Below the pieces are notes generated by a model. That model saw only the letters and a program-made list of their open reading frames with translations. It ran no database searches and was not told the origin of the DNA. The translations under genes were made by a program, and so were the position numbers. This document shows, one piece after another, positions 1-8,000 of a stretch of DNA of 17,011 nt. Each line of letters starts with the position of its first letter. The first letter of the stretch is position 1. Origin of the DNA: Blastocatellia bacterium (GTDB lineage: Bacteria > Acidobacteriota > Blastocatellia > Pyrinomonadales > Pyrinomonadaceae); NCBI GenBank assembly GCA_003487805.1, contig DNNE01000166.1, forward strand, positions 482 to 17,492. The letters run 5' to 3'.

Positions 1-2
1 AG

Positions 3-28
3 CTGTTAGCTTGCGCGCAAACTAACAG
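3..28. repeat. 26-bp near-perfect palindrome at the left edge
   Basis: The arms CTGTTAG and CTAACAG flank a TTGCGCGCAA core. Only one base pair is mismatched over the whole 26 bp. It could fold as a long hairpin or act as a dimeric operator. On the minus strand it lies about 30 nt downstream of the promoter-like motif at 45-83, so it would fall in the 5' leader of whatever gene begins beyond the edge. No start codon followed by an open frame is visible on the minus strand between 1 and 58. Confidence 0.6.
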
Positions 29-44
29 TTTGCGTTACAAGACC

Positions 45-83
45 TTCATTAGTTATTCGAATGAGCGCGTGCCAGATCGACAG
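45..83 (-). promoter_or_regulatory. ECF42-type promoter motif, copy A (reads off the left edge)
   Basis: On the minus strand TGTCGA (82 to 77) is followed after exactly 17 nt by CGA (59 to 57). This matches the reported ECF42 consensus of TGTCGA at -35 and CGA(T/C)C-like at -10, as I recall it. The site shares CTGTCGATCTGG, then 10 variable bases, TTCGA, 3 variable bases and ACTAAT with the site at 1074-1112. It starts 3 nt beyond the stop codon of the VOC gene, so it should serve a further minus-strand gene outside the window. The -10 reads CGAA rather than CGAC. No transcription data are available. Confidence 0.6.
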
Positions 84-85
84 GC

Positions 86-451
86 TCAGGATTGTTTAGT
101 CTGCCAGAGTCCCAACGCGGCGCCGGTCGGATCCTGAATGATGCTCAGCCAACCCATGTCGGGCACTTCGATCGAGTCCTTCACGATCTTTGCACCCAGC
201 GACTCGGCTTTCTTTGTCGCGGCGCCGATGTCATCAACCAGGACGTAAGCCAGCCAGAACGACGGCACGCCGGGCATCGGGTTTTTCAAAAGGCCGCCAC
301 CGGTCCCATCACCAACTTTGATCACGGTGTAAGTGTCGCTGGGACCCATCTGCATATCTTCGAGTTCCCAATCGAACAATTGCGAGTAGAACGTCTTCGC
401 TTTGTCGACGTCGGTTGTATTTAGCTCAACGTGTATGAATGGATTTGGCAT
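86..451 (-). CDS. VOC family (glyoxalase/bleomycin-resistance-like) protein
   Basis: A 121-residue protein of one vicinal-oxygen-chelate unit pair. It opens with a typical first strand (NPFIHVELNTTD), followed by a helix with AKTFYSQLFDWE and a terminal DPTGAALGLWQ segment, a pattern seen in VOC proteins resembling the CFP-30/27kDa antigen family. VOC proteins use paired beta-alpha-beta-beta-beta units, often with a metal, but the substrate cannot be read here. The ATG at 451 is chosen because a GGAGGAG ribosome-binding site (461 to 455) precedes it by three bases. A TTG at 463 would lie upstream of that site. It is 134 bp downstream of the DGPF gene on the same strand and is probably co-transcribed with it. 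VOC proteins are plausible ECF42-regulon members, but this is inferred from position. Confidence 0.85.
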   Translation of the reverse strand: MPNPFIHVELNTTDVDKAKTFYSQLFDWELEDMQMGPSDTYTVIKVGDGTGGGLLKNPMPGVPSFWLAYVLVDDIGAATKKAESLGAKIVKDSIEVPDMGWLSIIQDPTGAALGLWQTKQS

Positions 452-480
452 TTTCTCCTCCAATTTCCTTTAATCAGTTT

Positions 481-569
481 GACAGGATTTACAAGATTTA
501 CAGGAAAGAAGACAGATGGATGGTCACAGTTAGTCTTTTCCAAATCATGTTCATCTTGTAAATTATGTC
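481..569. repeat. Inverted repeat of the GACAGGATTTACAAGATTTACAGG type
   Basis: The arm at 481-505 and the arm at 545-569 are inverted copies, matching at 20 of 25 positions and separated by 39 bp. Similar ACAGGATTTACAGGAT palindromes are, from memory, dispersed repeats in many environmental bacterial genomes. It fills the gap between the DGPF and VOC genes, where a transcript could fold into a long imperfect stem. No other complete copy was seen in this window. Confidence 0.7.
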
Positions 570-585
570 TGAGTCTCGCCCTTGC

Positions 586-954
586 TTAGGCGCGGGCTTC
601 TGACGCCGGCAGTCCTTGAATCTCCATCACCGGCCGTATTTCGATTGTGCCAAAGCGCGCGGGTGGAATGCGTTCGGCGATGCTAATCGCCTCGTCCAGA
701 TCCGCTGCTTCAACTACATAGTAGCCGCCGAGTTGCTCCCGCGTTTCGGCGAACGGTCCATCGGTGATCAGCCGTTTGCCTTCTCGGACGCGCACACTGG
801 TAGCGGTTGAGACGGAATGCAGTGGGCCGGCGCCCAGGTATTGACCGCTCGCATTCAGGTCTTGCGTGAGTTTCGCGGACTCGACATAACAGTGCTCGCG
901 CTCTTCATCGGTCATCGCTTGTTCGTCCATGTAGACGAGTAACATGTATTTCAT
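586..954 (-). CDS. DGPF/YciI-like domain protein, probable ECF42 partner
   Basis: A 122-residue protein with the YCII-related (DGPF) fold. It starts MKYMLLVYMDE, carries the family-defining DGPF tetrapeptide at residues 65-68, followed by GGYYVVEA, and has a C-terminal AERIPPARFGTIEIRPVME segment typical of the group. DGPF genes are the characteristic neighbours and targets of ECF42 sigma factors; their biochemical role is not established. The ATG at 954 is preferred over a GTG at 996 and an ATG at 978. A weak AAGAGA precedes it, homologues start with MKYM-like sequence, and the GTG lies inside the palindromic repeat at 983-1062. A promoter-like motif lies about 130 bp upstream, and the sigma gene is divergent. 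Confidence 0.92.
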   Translation of the reverse strand: MKYMLLVYMDEQAMTDEEREHCYVESAKLTQDLNASGQYLGAGPLHSVSTATSVRVREGKRLITDGPFAETREQLGGYYVVEAADLDEAISIAERIPPARFGTIEIRPVMEIQGLPASEARA

Positions 955-982
955 ATTTGATCTCTTTCGCGAGATCATTTTA

Positions 983-1062
983 ACCACAGAGGACACGGAG
1001 AAGAACTGTGGATCAGTTAAGTCCTTCTTACTTTTCTGATTCTTCTCTGTGGCCTCTGTGGT
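983..1062. repeat. Inverted repeat of the ACCACAGAGG type in the DGPF gene leader
   Basis: The 22-nt arms at 983-1004 and 1041-1062 are inverted copies with 20 matches, separated by 36 bp. The ACCACAGAGGACACAGAG sequence resembles a repeat commonly scattered in environmental bacterial genomes, from memory. It lies between the inferred start of transcription near 1080 and the DGPF start codon at 954, so the leader RNA could form a long stem just upstream of the gene. Confidence 0.7.
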
Positions 1063-1073
1063 AAATCATTGTT

Positions 1074-1112
1074 TCTATTAGTAAGTCGAACGGCAAGCTT
1101 CCAGATCGACAG
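1074..1112 (-). promoter_or_regulatory. ECF42-type promoter motif, copy B (DGPF-VOC operon)
   Basis: On the minus strand TGTCGA (1111 to 1106) is followed after 17 nt by CGAC (1088 to 1085), which fits the reported ECF42 consensus better than copy A. It points at the DGPF gene that starts at 954, giving a leader of about 125 nt. It shares three blocks at fixed spacing with copy A: CTGTCGATCTGG, TTCGA and ACTAAT. No equivalent site was seen on the plus strand in front of the sigma gene, so simple autoregulation through this motif is not evident. Confidence 0.68.
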
Positions 1113-1156
1113 ACTATCGAGAACTTTTTATTATCAAACTTGCAGACTGAAAAAGC

Positions 1157-2398
1157 ATGGATTCAAGAGCAAATACGACTGTTGATGAAGTCTATCGCAG
1201 CGACTGGGGACGCATCGTCGCCACGTTGATTGGTACGTTCGGCGATTTTGATCTCGCCGAAGAAGCGGCCCAGGAAGCCTTTGCCGCGGCCGTAAATCAA
1301 TGGCGTACAACCGGCATTCCTGATTCGCCAGCGGCGTGGATCATCCAGACAGCGCGACACAAAGCGATTGATCGTTTGCGCCGGCGAACACGGTTCCAGG
1401 AAAAAGTTGAATCTTACGCATACGAACTTCCCACCACAACCGAGCAGCCAGAGATTGAAACGGGCGAGATTCGTGACGACCGCCTGCGGCTGATCTTTAC
1501 TTGTTGCCATCCCGCGCTCGCCGAAGAAGGGCAGGTCGCGCTGACGCTGCGGACGCTTTGCGGTCTGGAGACCGATGAGATCGCACGCGCCTTTCTGGTC
1601 CCGTCTACGACCATGGCCCAGCGGCTGGTGCGCGCGAAACGAAAGATTCGCGACGCGCGCATTCCTTTCCGCGTGCCGGACACGACCGAGATGCCGGCGC
1701 GCATCGATGCAGCATTGAAGGTGGTCTATCTCGTCTTCAATGAAGGCTACACCGCGACGCGCGGTGAGCCGCTGGTGCGAGGCGATCTCTGTGCTGAAGC
1801 GATTCGCCTGGCGCGAATAATCCGTATGCTGATGGCCCCTTATCCGCCTGAAGAAGCGACCGGGTTGCTGGCGCTGATGTTGCTTCACGATTCGCGCCGC
1901 GATGCGCGTGTTGACGAGGCAGGTGATCTAGTTACTCTTGAAGAACAGGATCGCAGTCGTTGGAACCAGAGACAGATCGCTGAAGCTTTGCCTTTGGTGG
2001 AAGAGTCTCTGCGCCTCGAGCCCGGGCCTTATGCGGTGCAAGCGGCCATCGCCGCTGAGCACTGCAAATCGGTGCGCGCCGAAGATACAGATTGGTCGCG
2101 CATAGTCCGACTTTACGATCTACTTGAACGCGTGCAGCCTTCTCCGATCGTTTCGTTGAATCGAGCCGTGGCGATTGCGATGACGGGAGAAACCGGCGTG
2201 GCGCTCCGGTTGATTGATTCATTGAACGCCGACCTGGAAGAGTATCATCTGCTTCATGCCGCGCGCGCGGACCTCTTGCGCCGGCAAGGCGCGGCGAGCG
2301 ACGCGGCTGAAAGTTATGAACGCGCACTCGCACTAGTTACTAACGAGAGCGAAAGGCGCTTTCTTGATCGACGGCTGCGCGAAGTGCGCGCCTTGTAG
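1157..2398 (+). CDS. ECF42-group RNA polymerase sigma factor with C-terminal extension
   Basis: A 413-residue sigma factor, about twice the length of an ordinary ECF sigma. Region 2 spans roughly residues 12-82, with the core-binding DLAEEAAQEAF helix at 32-42. Region 4 spans about 108-175, with a helix-turn-helix around LETDEIARAFLVPSTTMAQRL. The remainder is the long C-terminal extension (DUF6596 plus TPR-like helices), with the group hallmarks YLVFNEGY (191-198), GPYAVQAAIAAEH and PSPIVSLNRAVA. ECF42 proteins lack a cognate anti-sigma factor, and the extension is thought to control activity. The divergent DGPF gene and the upstream TGTCGA-N17-CGA motif fit the known genomic setting. The ATG lacks a clear Shine-Dalgarno sequence. 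The inducing signal is unknown. Confidence 0.93.
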   Translation: MDSRANTTVDEVYRSDWGRIVATLIGTFGDFDLAEEAAQEAFAAAVNQWRTTGIPDSPAAWIIQTARHKAIDRLRRRTRFQEKVESYAYELPTTTEQPEIETGEIRDDRLRLIFTCCHPALAEEGQVALTLRTLCGLETDEIARAFLVPSTTMAQRLVRAKRKIRDARIPFRVPDTTEMPARIDAALKVVYLVFNEGYTATRGEPLVRGDLCAEAIRLARIIRMLMAPYPPEEATGLLALMLLHDSRRDARVDEAGDLVTLEEQDRSRWNQRQIAEALPLVEESLRLEPGPYAVQAAIAAEHCKSVRAEDTDWSRIVRLYDLLERVQPSPIVSLNRAVAIAMTGETGVALRLIDSLNADLEEYHLLHAARADLLRRQGAASDAAESYERALALVTNESERRFLDRRLREVRAL

Positions 2399-2416
2399 TC
2401 GCGGCTTGATTCCGAT

Positions 2417-2530
2417 TTCTCTGCGCCCTCTGCGGAATCCTCAGCATTACCTCTGCGGTTAATTCTTTGGCCGTTCGAAATGAAACCGCAGAGGAAGGAG
2501 CGAGGTCTTCGCAGAGGAACGCAGAGTAAG
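2417..2530. repeat. Nested inverted repeats of the CCTCTGCGGTT type
   Basis: Inner arms CCTCTGCGGTT (2450-2460) and AACCGCAGAGG (2484-2494) are perfect inverted copies of 11 bp. Outer arms near 2419-2434 and 2509-2527 share CTCTGCG and CCTCTGCG blocks with one indel. The base content resembles the ACCACAGAGG repeat at 983-1062, suggesting related families. It lies just after the sigma gene and before the Asp-box protein and may act in termination, though no T-tract follows. Confidence 0.6.
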
Positions 2531-2613
2531 CTGAAGTGACTTACCCTATCTGTTTCATAAATCCCTTGCAGCAGCATCTTTGGCCGTGAGACTCTATTGC
2601 GCACAATAAAACC

Positions 2614-3981
2614 ATGAGACTATTCAATTCTCTGATTGCGCTCGTTGTCTTAACCTGCGCTTCTTTTGCTGTCACTTTCGCGCAGAAGGTCGTTCGCGTC
2701 AGCGACCCCGACGCAATCAGTCCAGCGGAAGTTTCTATCGCCATCAACCCAAAAAATCCGGACAATGTTGTGGCCGCATCGTTCGCGGTGGGGCGGCCGC
2801 CACGCGCGCGTTATGGAAGTTATAACTATGCTTCGATGGACGGCGGCCACACCTGGAAGACGATTCCCGTGGCAGATCCAGCGGGTCTCACCCAGGGGGA
2901 TGACGTAGTCTATTTCGGCAATAACGGCACTGCTTATCACATTCATCTTTCGTTCGAGGGCATTCGCGTCGCGCGTCCGCCGCGCGCGGAAAGTGGGATG
3001 CTGGTCGAATCATCTGCAGATGGCGGTCTGACCTGGGCCGAAGCAGTCCCCGCGATCAATCACGTGAACACCGTCATACCCTTCGAAGATAAGCCGGGCA
3101 TCGTGGTTGATAACGCGTCGCAGTCGAGACATAAGGGCAACGTTTATCTTGCCTGGACGCGCTTTGATATTTACGGCAGCAACGATCCCGATTGTCACTC
3201 GCACATTTACTTCACGCGTTCGACCGACGGCGGCAAGTCATTCGCGATGCCGGTGCGCATCTCTGACGGCGCCGGTGATTGCCGCGACAGCGATAACACA
3301 GTCGAGGGCGCCGTGCCGGCAGTTGCTCCAAACGGAGATGTATACATTGTTTGGGCCGGGCCGCTCGGGCTCGTGTTCAAGAAGTCAACTGACGCGGGGC
3401 TGACGTTCGGCAAAGAGAAAGTTATTAGTCAGATGCCCGGCGGCTGGGATTTCCCGGTCGCAGGACTCGAACGCGCGAACGGTATGCCGGCCACCGGCGT
3501 TGACTTGAGCAACGGTCCACAAAAGGGAACGCTCTACGTTAACTGGATTGACGCGCGCAACGGCGACCCGGATGTTTTTGTGATGTCATCAAAAGACGGC
3601 GGCGAAACCTGGTCGTCACCAGTGCGCGTCAACGACGATCCGCTAAAGAACGGAAAAGAACAGTTCTTCACCTGGATGTCCGTAGATCCGACGGATGGCT
3701 CTGTGAACATTGTCTTTTATGATCGGCGTGACACTAATGGAGCCATGACCAAACTGGTCATGGCGCGCAGCGTCGATGGCGGAAAAACATTTGTGAATCA
3801 CGCGATCGACCAGCCGGCGTTTAAGTGTGACGACAAAGTCTTCTTTGGCGACTACACCGGCATCTCCGCATACAACGGCCGGGTGCTTCCAATGTTCATG
3901 AACTTTGACGAGCAGAAGAAACTGGTTGTCTCAGTCGCGCTTTTTCACTTCAAACCAGGTACGCAGGAGCGGGTCGAGTAG
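2614..3981 (+). CDS. Secreted Asp-box (BNR) beta-propeller protein, sialidase-like
   Basis: A 455-residue exported protein. The N-terminus is a signal peptide (MRLFNSLIALVVLTCASFAV, cleavage likely near AQ at 23-24). Six Asp-box motifs of the S-x-D-x-G-x-T-[WF] type begin at residues 74, 134, 203, 258, 326 and 386. Their spacing of about 55-69 residues fits a six-bladed propeller as in sialidases and related glycan-binding proteins. I see no clear FRIP motif and cannot place the three arginines and the nucleophilic tyrosine of true sialidases, so activity on sialic acid is not supported. It may be a structural or binding propeller. No strong Shine-Dalgarno sequence precedes the ATG; the start is fixed by the signal peptide. 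It stands alone between unrelated genes. Confidence 0.82.
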   Translation: MRLFNSLIALVVLTCASFAVTFAQKVVRVSDPDAISPAEVSIAINPKNPDNVVAASFAVGRPPRARYGSYNYASMDGGHTWKTIPVADPAGLTQGDDVVYFGNNGTAYHIHLSFEGIRVARPPRAESGMLVESSADGGLTWAEAVPAINHVNTVIPFEDKPGIVVDNASQSRHKGNVYLAWTRFDIYGSNDPDCHSHIYFTRSTDGGKSFAMPVRISDGAGDCRDSDNTVEGAVPAVAPNGDVYIVWAGPLGLVFKKSTDAGLTFGKEKVISQMPGGWDFPVAGLERANGMPATGVDLSNGPQKGTLYVNWIDARNGDPDVFVMSSKDGGETWSSPVRVNDDPLKNGKEQFFTWMSVDPTDGSVNIVFYDRRDTNGAMTKLVMARSVDGGKTFVNHAIDQPAFKCDDKVFFGDYTGISAYNGRVLPMFMNFDEQKKLVVSVALFHFKPGTQERVE

Positions 3982-4072
3982 GACGAAATGCAAGACAGGG
4001 CGTGAGGTCCAAAGATCCGTCATTCAATAGCCGCGGTCGTCAGACCAAGAGATATCGACTTGTCAATTATCA

Positions 4073-4789
4073 TCACCTCAACAGGTGATCGACGAAGGCA
4101 ATTTCGTAAACCATGAAAATCCCAAAACACAGACTAAAGATGCCTGCGAGCCCTCGCATGGCAAGGTTTGCGCGCGCGAAGCGCAGCGCTGTGAACCTGG
4201 TTGGCAACGCGAAGAGCGTGCTCATGATCATCATGCCGCCAATTGAACCGATGCCAAAAATCGCGATGTAAAGAAAGCCGACCATCGTCGACGGGATCGT
4301 AGTGAGAACGAAGAGCGTCAGCACGGCGCTGCCCGCCATTCCGTGGACCATGCCGATCAATAACGGCCGCGCGCCTGCCTTCAAACCGTGATGTGTGTGC
4401 GGTTCGTCTTTGCGTTTACCTTCATGCACATGCGGGTGTGCGTGCCAGTGTCCATCATGCTCATGCGGGTGGACGTGAATGCGTCCGCCGCGAAACAGCT
4501 TAACCAGGGCATTGATTCCCAACCCGATCAGCATCAGCGCAACGCAGAATTCCAGGCCCTTGCTGGTGCGCTCTCCGATCTCAACATGCAGCAGGATTAT
4601 TAGCACTCCGGCAATCATTAATGAAATCGTATGGCCCAGTCCCCAAAATGCACCGACCAGAGACGAGCTAAGCAGACTGCGTCGCGCAGTCACCATCGTT
4701 GAGACGGCGGCCAAATGATCGGCGTCGAGCGCGTGCTTCAATCCCAACACGAAACCCAGGGCCAATAATGAAACTACTGAAATCGACAT
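4073..4789 (-). CDS. NiCoT/UreH-like nickel or cobalt transporter with His-rich loop
   Basis: A 238-residue polytopic membrane protein with about six hydrophobic segments. The second half of segment one holds KHALDADHLAAV (residues 18-29), close to the HxxxxDH signature of NiCoT and UreH-type transporters. A GHT motif at 52-54 matches the second conserved segment. A central hydrophilic loop at 105-134 contains 12 histidines in an alternating pattern and would bind divalent metal. The family moves Ni2+ or Co2+ across the inner membrane. The metal here is not determinable, and no urease, hydrogenase or cobalamin gene lies nearby. No Shine-Dalgarno sequence is evident. A 7-bp perfect hairpin at 4072-4089 overlaps the stop codon but lacks a T-tract. 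Confidence 0.82.
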   Translation of the reverse strand: MSISVVSLLALGFVLGLKHALDADHLAAVSTMVTARRSLLSSSLVGAFWGLGHTISLMIAGVLIILLHVEIGERTSKGLEFCVALMLIGLGINALVKLFRGGRIHVHPHEHDGHWHAHPHVHEGKRKDEPHTHHGLKAGARPLLIGMVHGMAGSAVLTLFVLTTIPSTMVGFLYIAIFGIGSIGGMMIMSTLFALPTRFTALRFARANLAMRGLAGIFSLCFGIFMVYEIAFVDHLLR

Positions 4790-4855
4790 ATCGTTGTCGG
4801 TCTTGAAAATCCGTCTCGCAAGGGTAATAACATATTCGACTCGTCAAAACGAACC

Positions 4856-4895
4856 TTCGTGCCTTTTCGTGATTCCTGTTTCGTGTGGTTTCGTG
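4856..4895. repeat. Four TTCGTG motifs in a 24-bp degenerate tandem repeat
   Basis: TTCGTG occurs at 4856, 4866, 4880 and 4890, with spacings of 10, 14 and 10 bp, so the stretch is two degenerate 24-bp units each with two motifs. Similar TTCGTG-N-TTCGTGG sequences are, from memory, common dispersed repeats in environmental bacteria. The near-helical spacing could also suit protein binding between the divergent transporter and protease genes. The rest of the 238-bp gap shows nothing convincing. Confidence 0.55.
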
Positions 4896-5027
4896 GTTTG
4901 ATTCTCATCTGTTGGCGATCCGCTTACGTCTCGGCTAAGATGCGCCTGATTTTGAGTCCGGCTCGGTCCTTAGTCCTAAGCAATCAGCTAACGCAGTAAC
5001 GCCTGTCTTGTAACCCTGGAGGAAGCA

Positions 5028-8000
5028 ATGCGCTCGATCCCCTTCTTACGCCACTCGATTTGTTTGGTATCTATCGTCGTCCTGGTTTTCCTGGCTCAGT
5101 CTTTCGCCGCCGCGCAGGGCGTGGATATCAACGACACCAGGTTGCTGGCGCAACCGGCAATCAGCAAGACGCATATTGCTTTTATTTATGCGGGAGATCT
5201 CTGGGCCGCCGATCTCGATGGAAGAAATGTGCGGCGCTTGACTGCTGATGAAGGCCTGGAAGCAAGTCCGCAGTTTTCCCCGGATGGCTCGCTGATCGCA
5301 TTCACGGCCCAGTACGACGGTAATCTTGACGTGTATGTCGTCCCGGTTGCGGGCGGGGTCCCGACCAGGTTGACCTGGCATCCGGGCGCGGACGTCGTGC
5401 AGGGATTTACGCCTGACGGATCGGCGGTCCTATTCACCTCGGCGCGAGCAGTTTTCACCGGCCGCTACACGCAACTCTTCACCGTGCCGGTGAAAGGCGG
5501 AATTGAAGAGCCACTCAAGCTCCCGAACGCGTTCGAAGCAACGTATTCGCCTGATGGCTCACGGCTGGCGTACAACCCGATCGGGCCGGCGTTTCTCGAG
5601 TGGAAACATTATCGCGGCGGAATGGCCTCGACCATCTGGCTCTACAATTTTGGCGACAACGCCACTGAGAAACTGCCACAGCCCGAAGGCCGGGCGAACG
5701 ACGTTGATCCGATGTGGGTGGGTGACACGATCTATTTTCGATCGGACCGCAACGGTGAGTTCAATATCTTCTCTTATAATTTCAAATCGAAAACGATCAA
5801 ACAGGTTACGGATCACAAAGACTTTCCAGTGCTGAGCGCTTCGGCGGGCGCGGGCCAGGTCATTTACGAACAAGCGGGCTATCTTCACATTCTCGATCCG
5901 AAATCCGGACGCAGCACAAAACTGACCGTAGGCGTCTCAGCTGATTTGCCTGAGACGCGGCCGCGCTTTGTTAAGGGTGCACGCTACATTCGCAACGCCG
6001 AGCTTTCACCAACCGGCGCTCGCGCGGTTTTCGAATTTCGTGGCGAGATCGTGACCGTGCCGGCCGAAAAAGGCGATACCCGCGATTTGACCAACACCGT
6101 CGCCGTGAACGAGCGTTCGCCGACCTGGTCGCCCGACGGTAAATCCATCGCATACTTTTCCGACGAATCGGGCGAGTACGCAATGCACATCCGCAGTCAG
6201 GACGGCAAAGGCGAGGTACGTAAGATCAAACTCTCCGGCGCTGGTTTCTATGATGATCCAGTCTGGTCGCCGGACAGTCAGAAGATTAGCTACACGGACA
6301 ATTCCTGGAGTGTGTACTGGCTCGATGTGAAGAGTGGTGTCTCAAAAAAGATCGGCTCGGAATATCTCTACGGCCCGTCGCGAACCCGCACGATTTATCA
6401 CTCGTGGTCGCCGGACTCGAAATGGCTCGCGTATACGTTGAGCACCAGGGCAAACATCCAAACCGTCTATGCCTACTCAATCGAAAAGGACAAGTCCTTC
6501 GGGATCACGGATGGTTTGACCGAGGTGACCGAGCCAATCTTTGATGAAAGCGGCAAGTATCTTTATTTTCTCGGTTCAACGAATGCCGGTCCGGTTAAGG
6601 AGTGGTTTGCGCAATCAAACGCAGACATGCGCTTTACCAGTTCGATTTACCTTGCCGTACTGCGCAGCAATCTGCCGAATCCGCTGGCAAAAGAGAGCGA
6701 TGAAGAGAAAGGCGTGACCAGGGAAGAGAAGCCGAAAGAGTCACCGAAGACGCCGGAACCCTTCTCAATCGATTTTGATGGGCTGAATAATCGCATCCTC
6801 GCAATACCGCTTCCGTCCGGAAACTACAGCCGTTTGCAGGCGGGAACGGCCGGACAGTTTTATTACGTCCAGTCTCCGGAAGACGACAATCCCACGCCGG
6901 GAGCGCCGGAACGATCAGTGCTGCATCAGTACGATCTGAATAAGCGGAAAGATGATTCCTTCATTCCAGCTGTAAGCGACTACCTTGTCTCAGCCGACAA
7001 GAAAAAGATCATGTTTCGTAGCAACACCGCATGGTCCATCGTAGCGGTTACGCCAAAGCCGCAACCGGGAACCGGCCGAATCAATGTTGATGACATTGAA
7101 GTGCGCATAGATCCCCGCGCAGAGTGGGCCCAGATCTTCAACGAAGCATGGCGCATCAACCGTGACTTCTTTTATGCGCCTAACATGCATGGCGTGAATT
7201 GGACTGCGGCGCGAGAGAAGTACGCTGCGTTTCTGCCGTACCTTACGACTCGCGGTGACTTGAATCGAGTGATCCAGTGGATGTGCAGCGAGTTGGCGGT
7301 CGGTCATCACCGCGGCGGTGGTGGCGACACACTGTACACGGCGAAAACAGTCCCCGGCGGATTGCTGGGCGCTGATTATTCAGTCGAAAACGGGCGTTAT
7401 CGTTTCAAGAAAGTCTATGGCGGTTTGAATTGGAACCCGGAGTTGCGTTCACCCTTGACCGAACCCGGCGTGAACGTAAAGCAGGGAGAGTACTTGCTCG
7501 CCGTGCGCGGTCAGGACCTGAAGCCGCCAACCAACGTCTATAGCCTTTTCGAAAATACCTCCGGCAAGATCATTGAGATCACTGTCGGCCCGAAGCCGGA
7601 TGGCACTGGCTCGCGAACTGTGCAGGTCGTACCCGTAGCTAACGAAGCCGCGCTACGCAATCGCGATTGGGTCGAAGGGAACCTGAAGAAGGTTGACGCC
7701 GCGACCGGCGGCCGTGTTGCTTACGTCTATGTTCCCAACACTGCCGGCGCGGGCCATGATTATTTCAAACGTTACTTCTTCCCGCAGGCTTACAAGGACG
7801 CGATCATTGTTGACGAACGTTTCAACGGTGGCGGACAGTATGCCGATTATTACATCGATCTGTTGCGGCGGCCGCTGGGCGCTTACTGGGCGATGCGATA
7901 TGGCGCCGACTTGAAAACTCCGGCTGCCTCGATCCAGGGACCCAAGGTCATGATCATAGATGAGACGGCCGGGTCAGGTGGCGATCTTCTGCCATGGATG

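Noticed and set aside
1163..1888. 241-codon minus-strand open frame inside the sigma gene
   Set aside because: It is antisense to a clear ECF42 gene, its product is Arg/His/Gln-rich without domain signs, and it has no ribosome-binding site.
2541..2765. 74-codon minus-strand frame upstream of and overlapping the Asp-box gene
   Set aside because: It overlaps the signal-peptide region of a well-supported gene and shows no family features.
4072..4089. Hairpin ATCACCT/AGGTGAT as a terminator of the transporter gene
   Set aside because: The stem is perfect but includes the stop codon and is not followed by a T run on the minus strand, so it is noted only in the gene entry.
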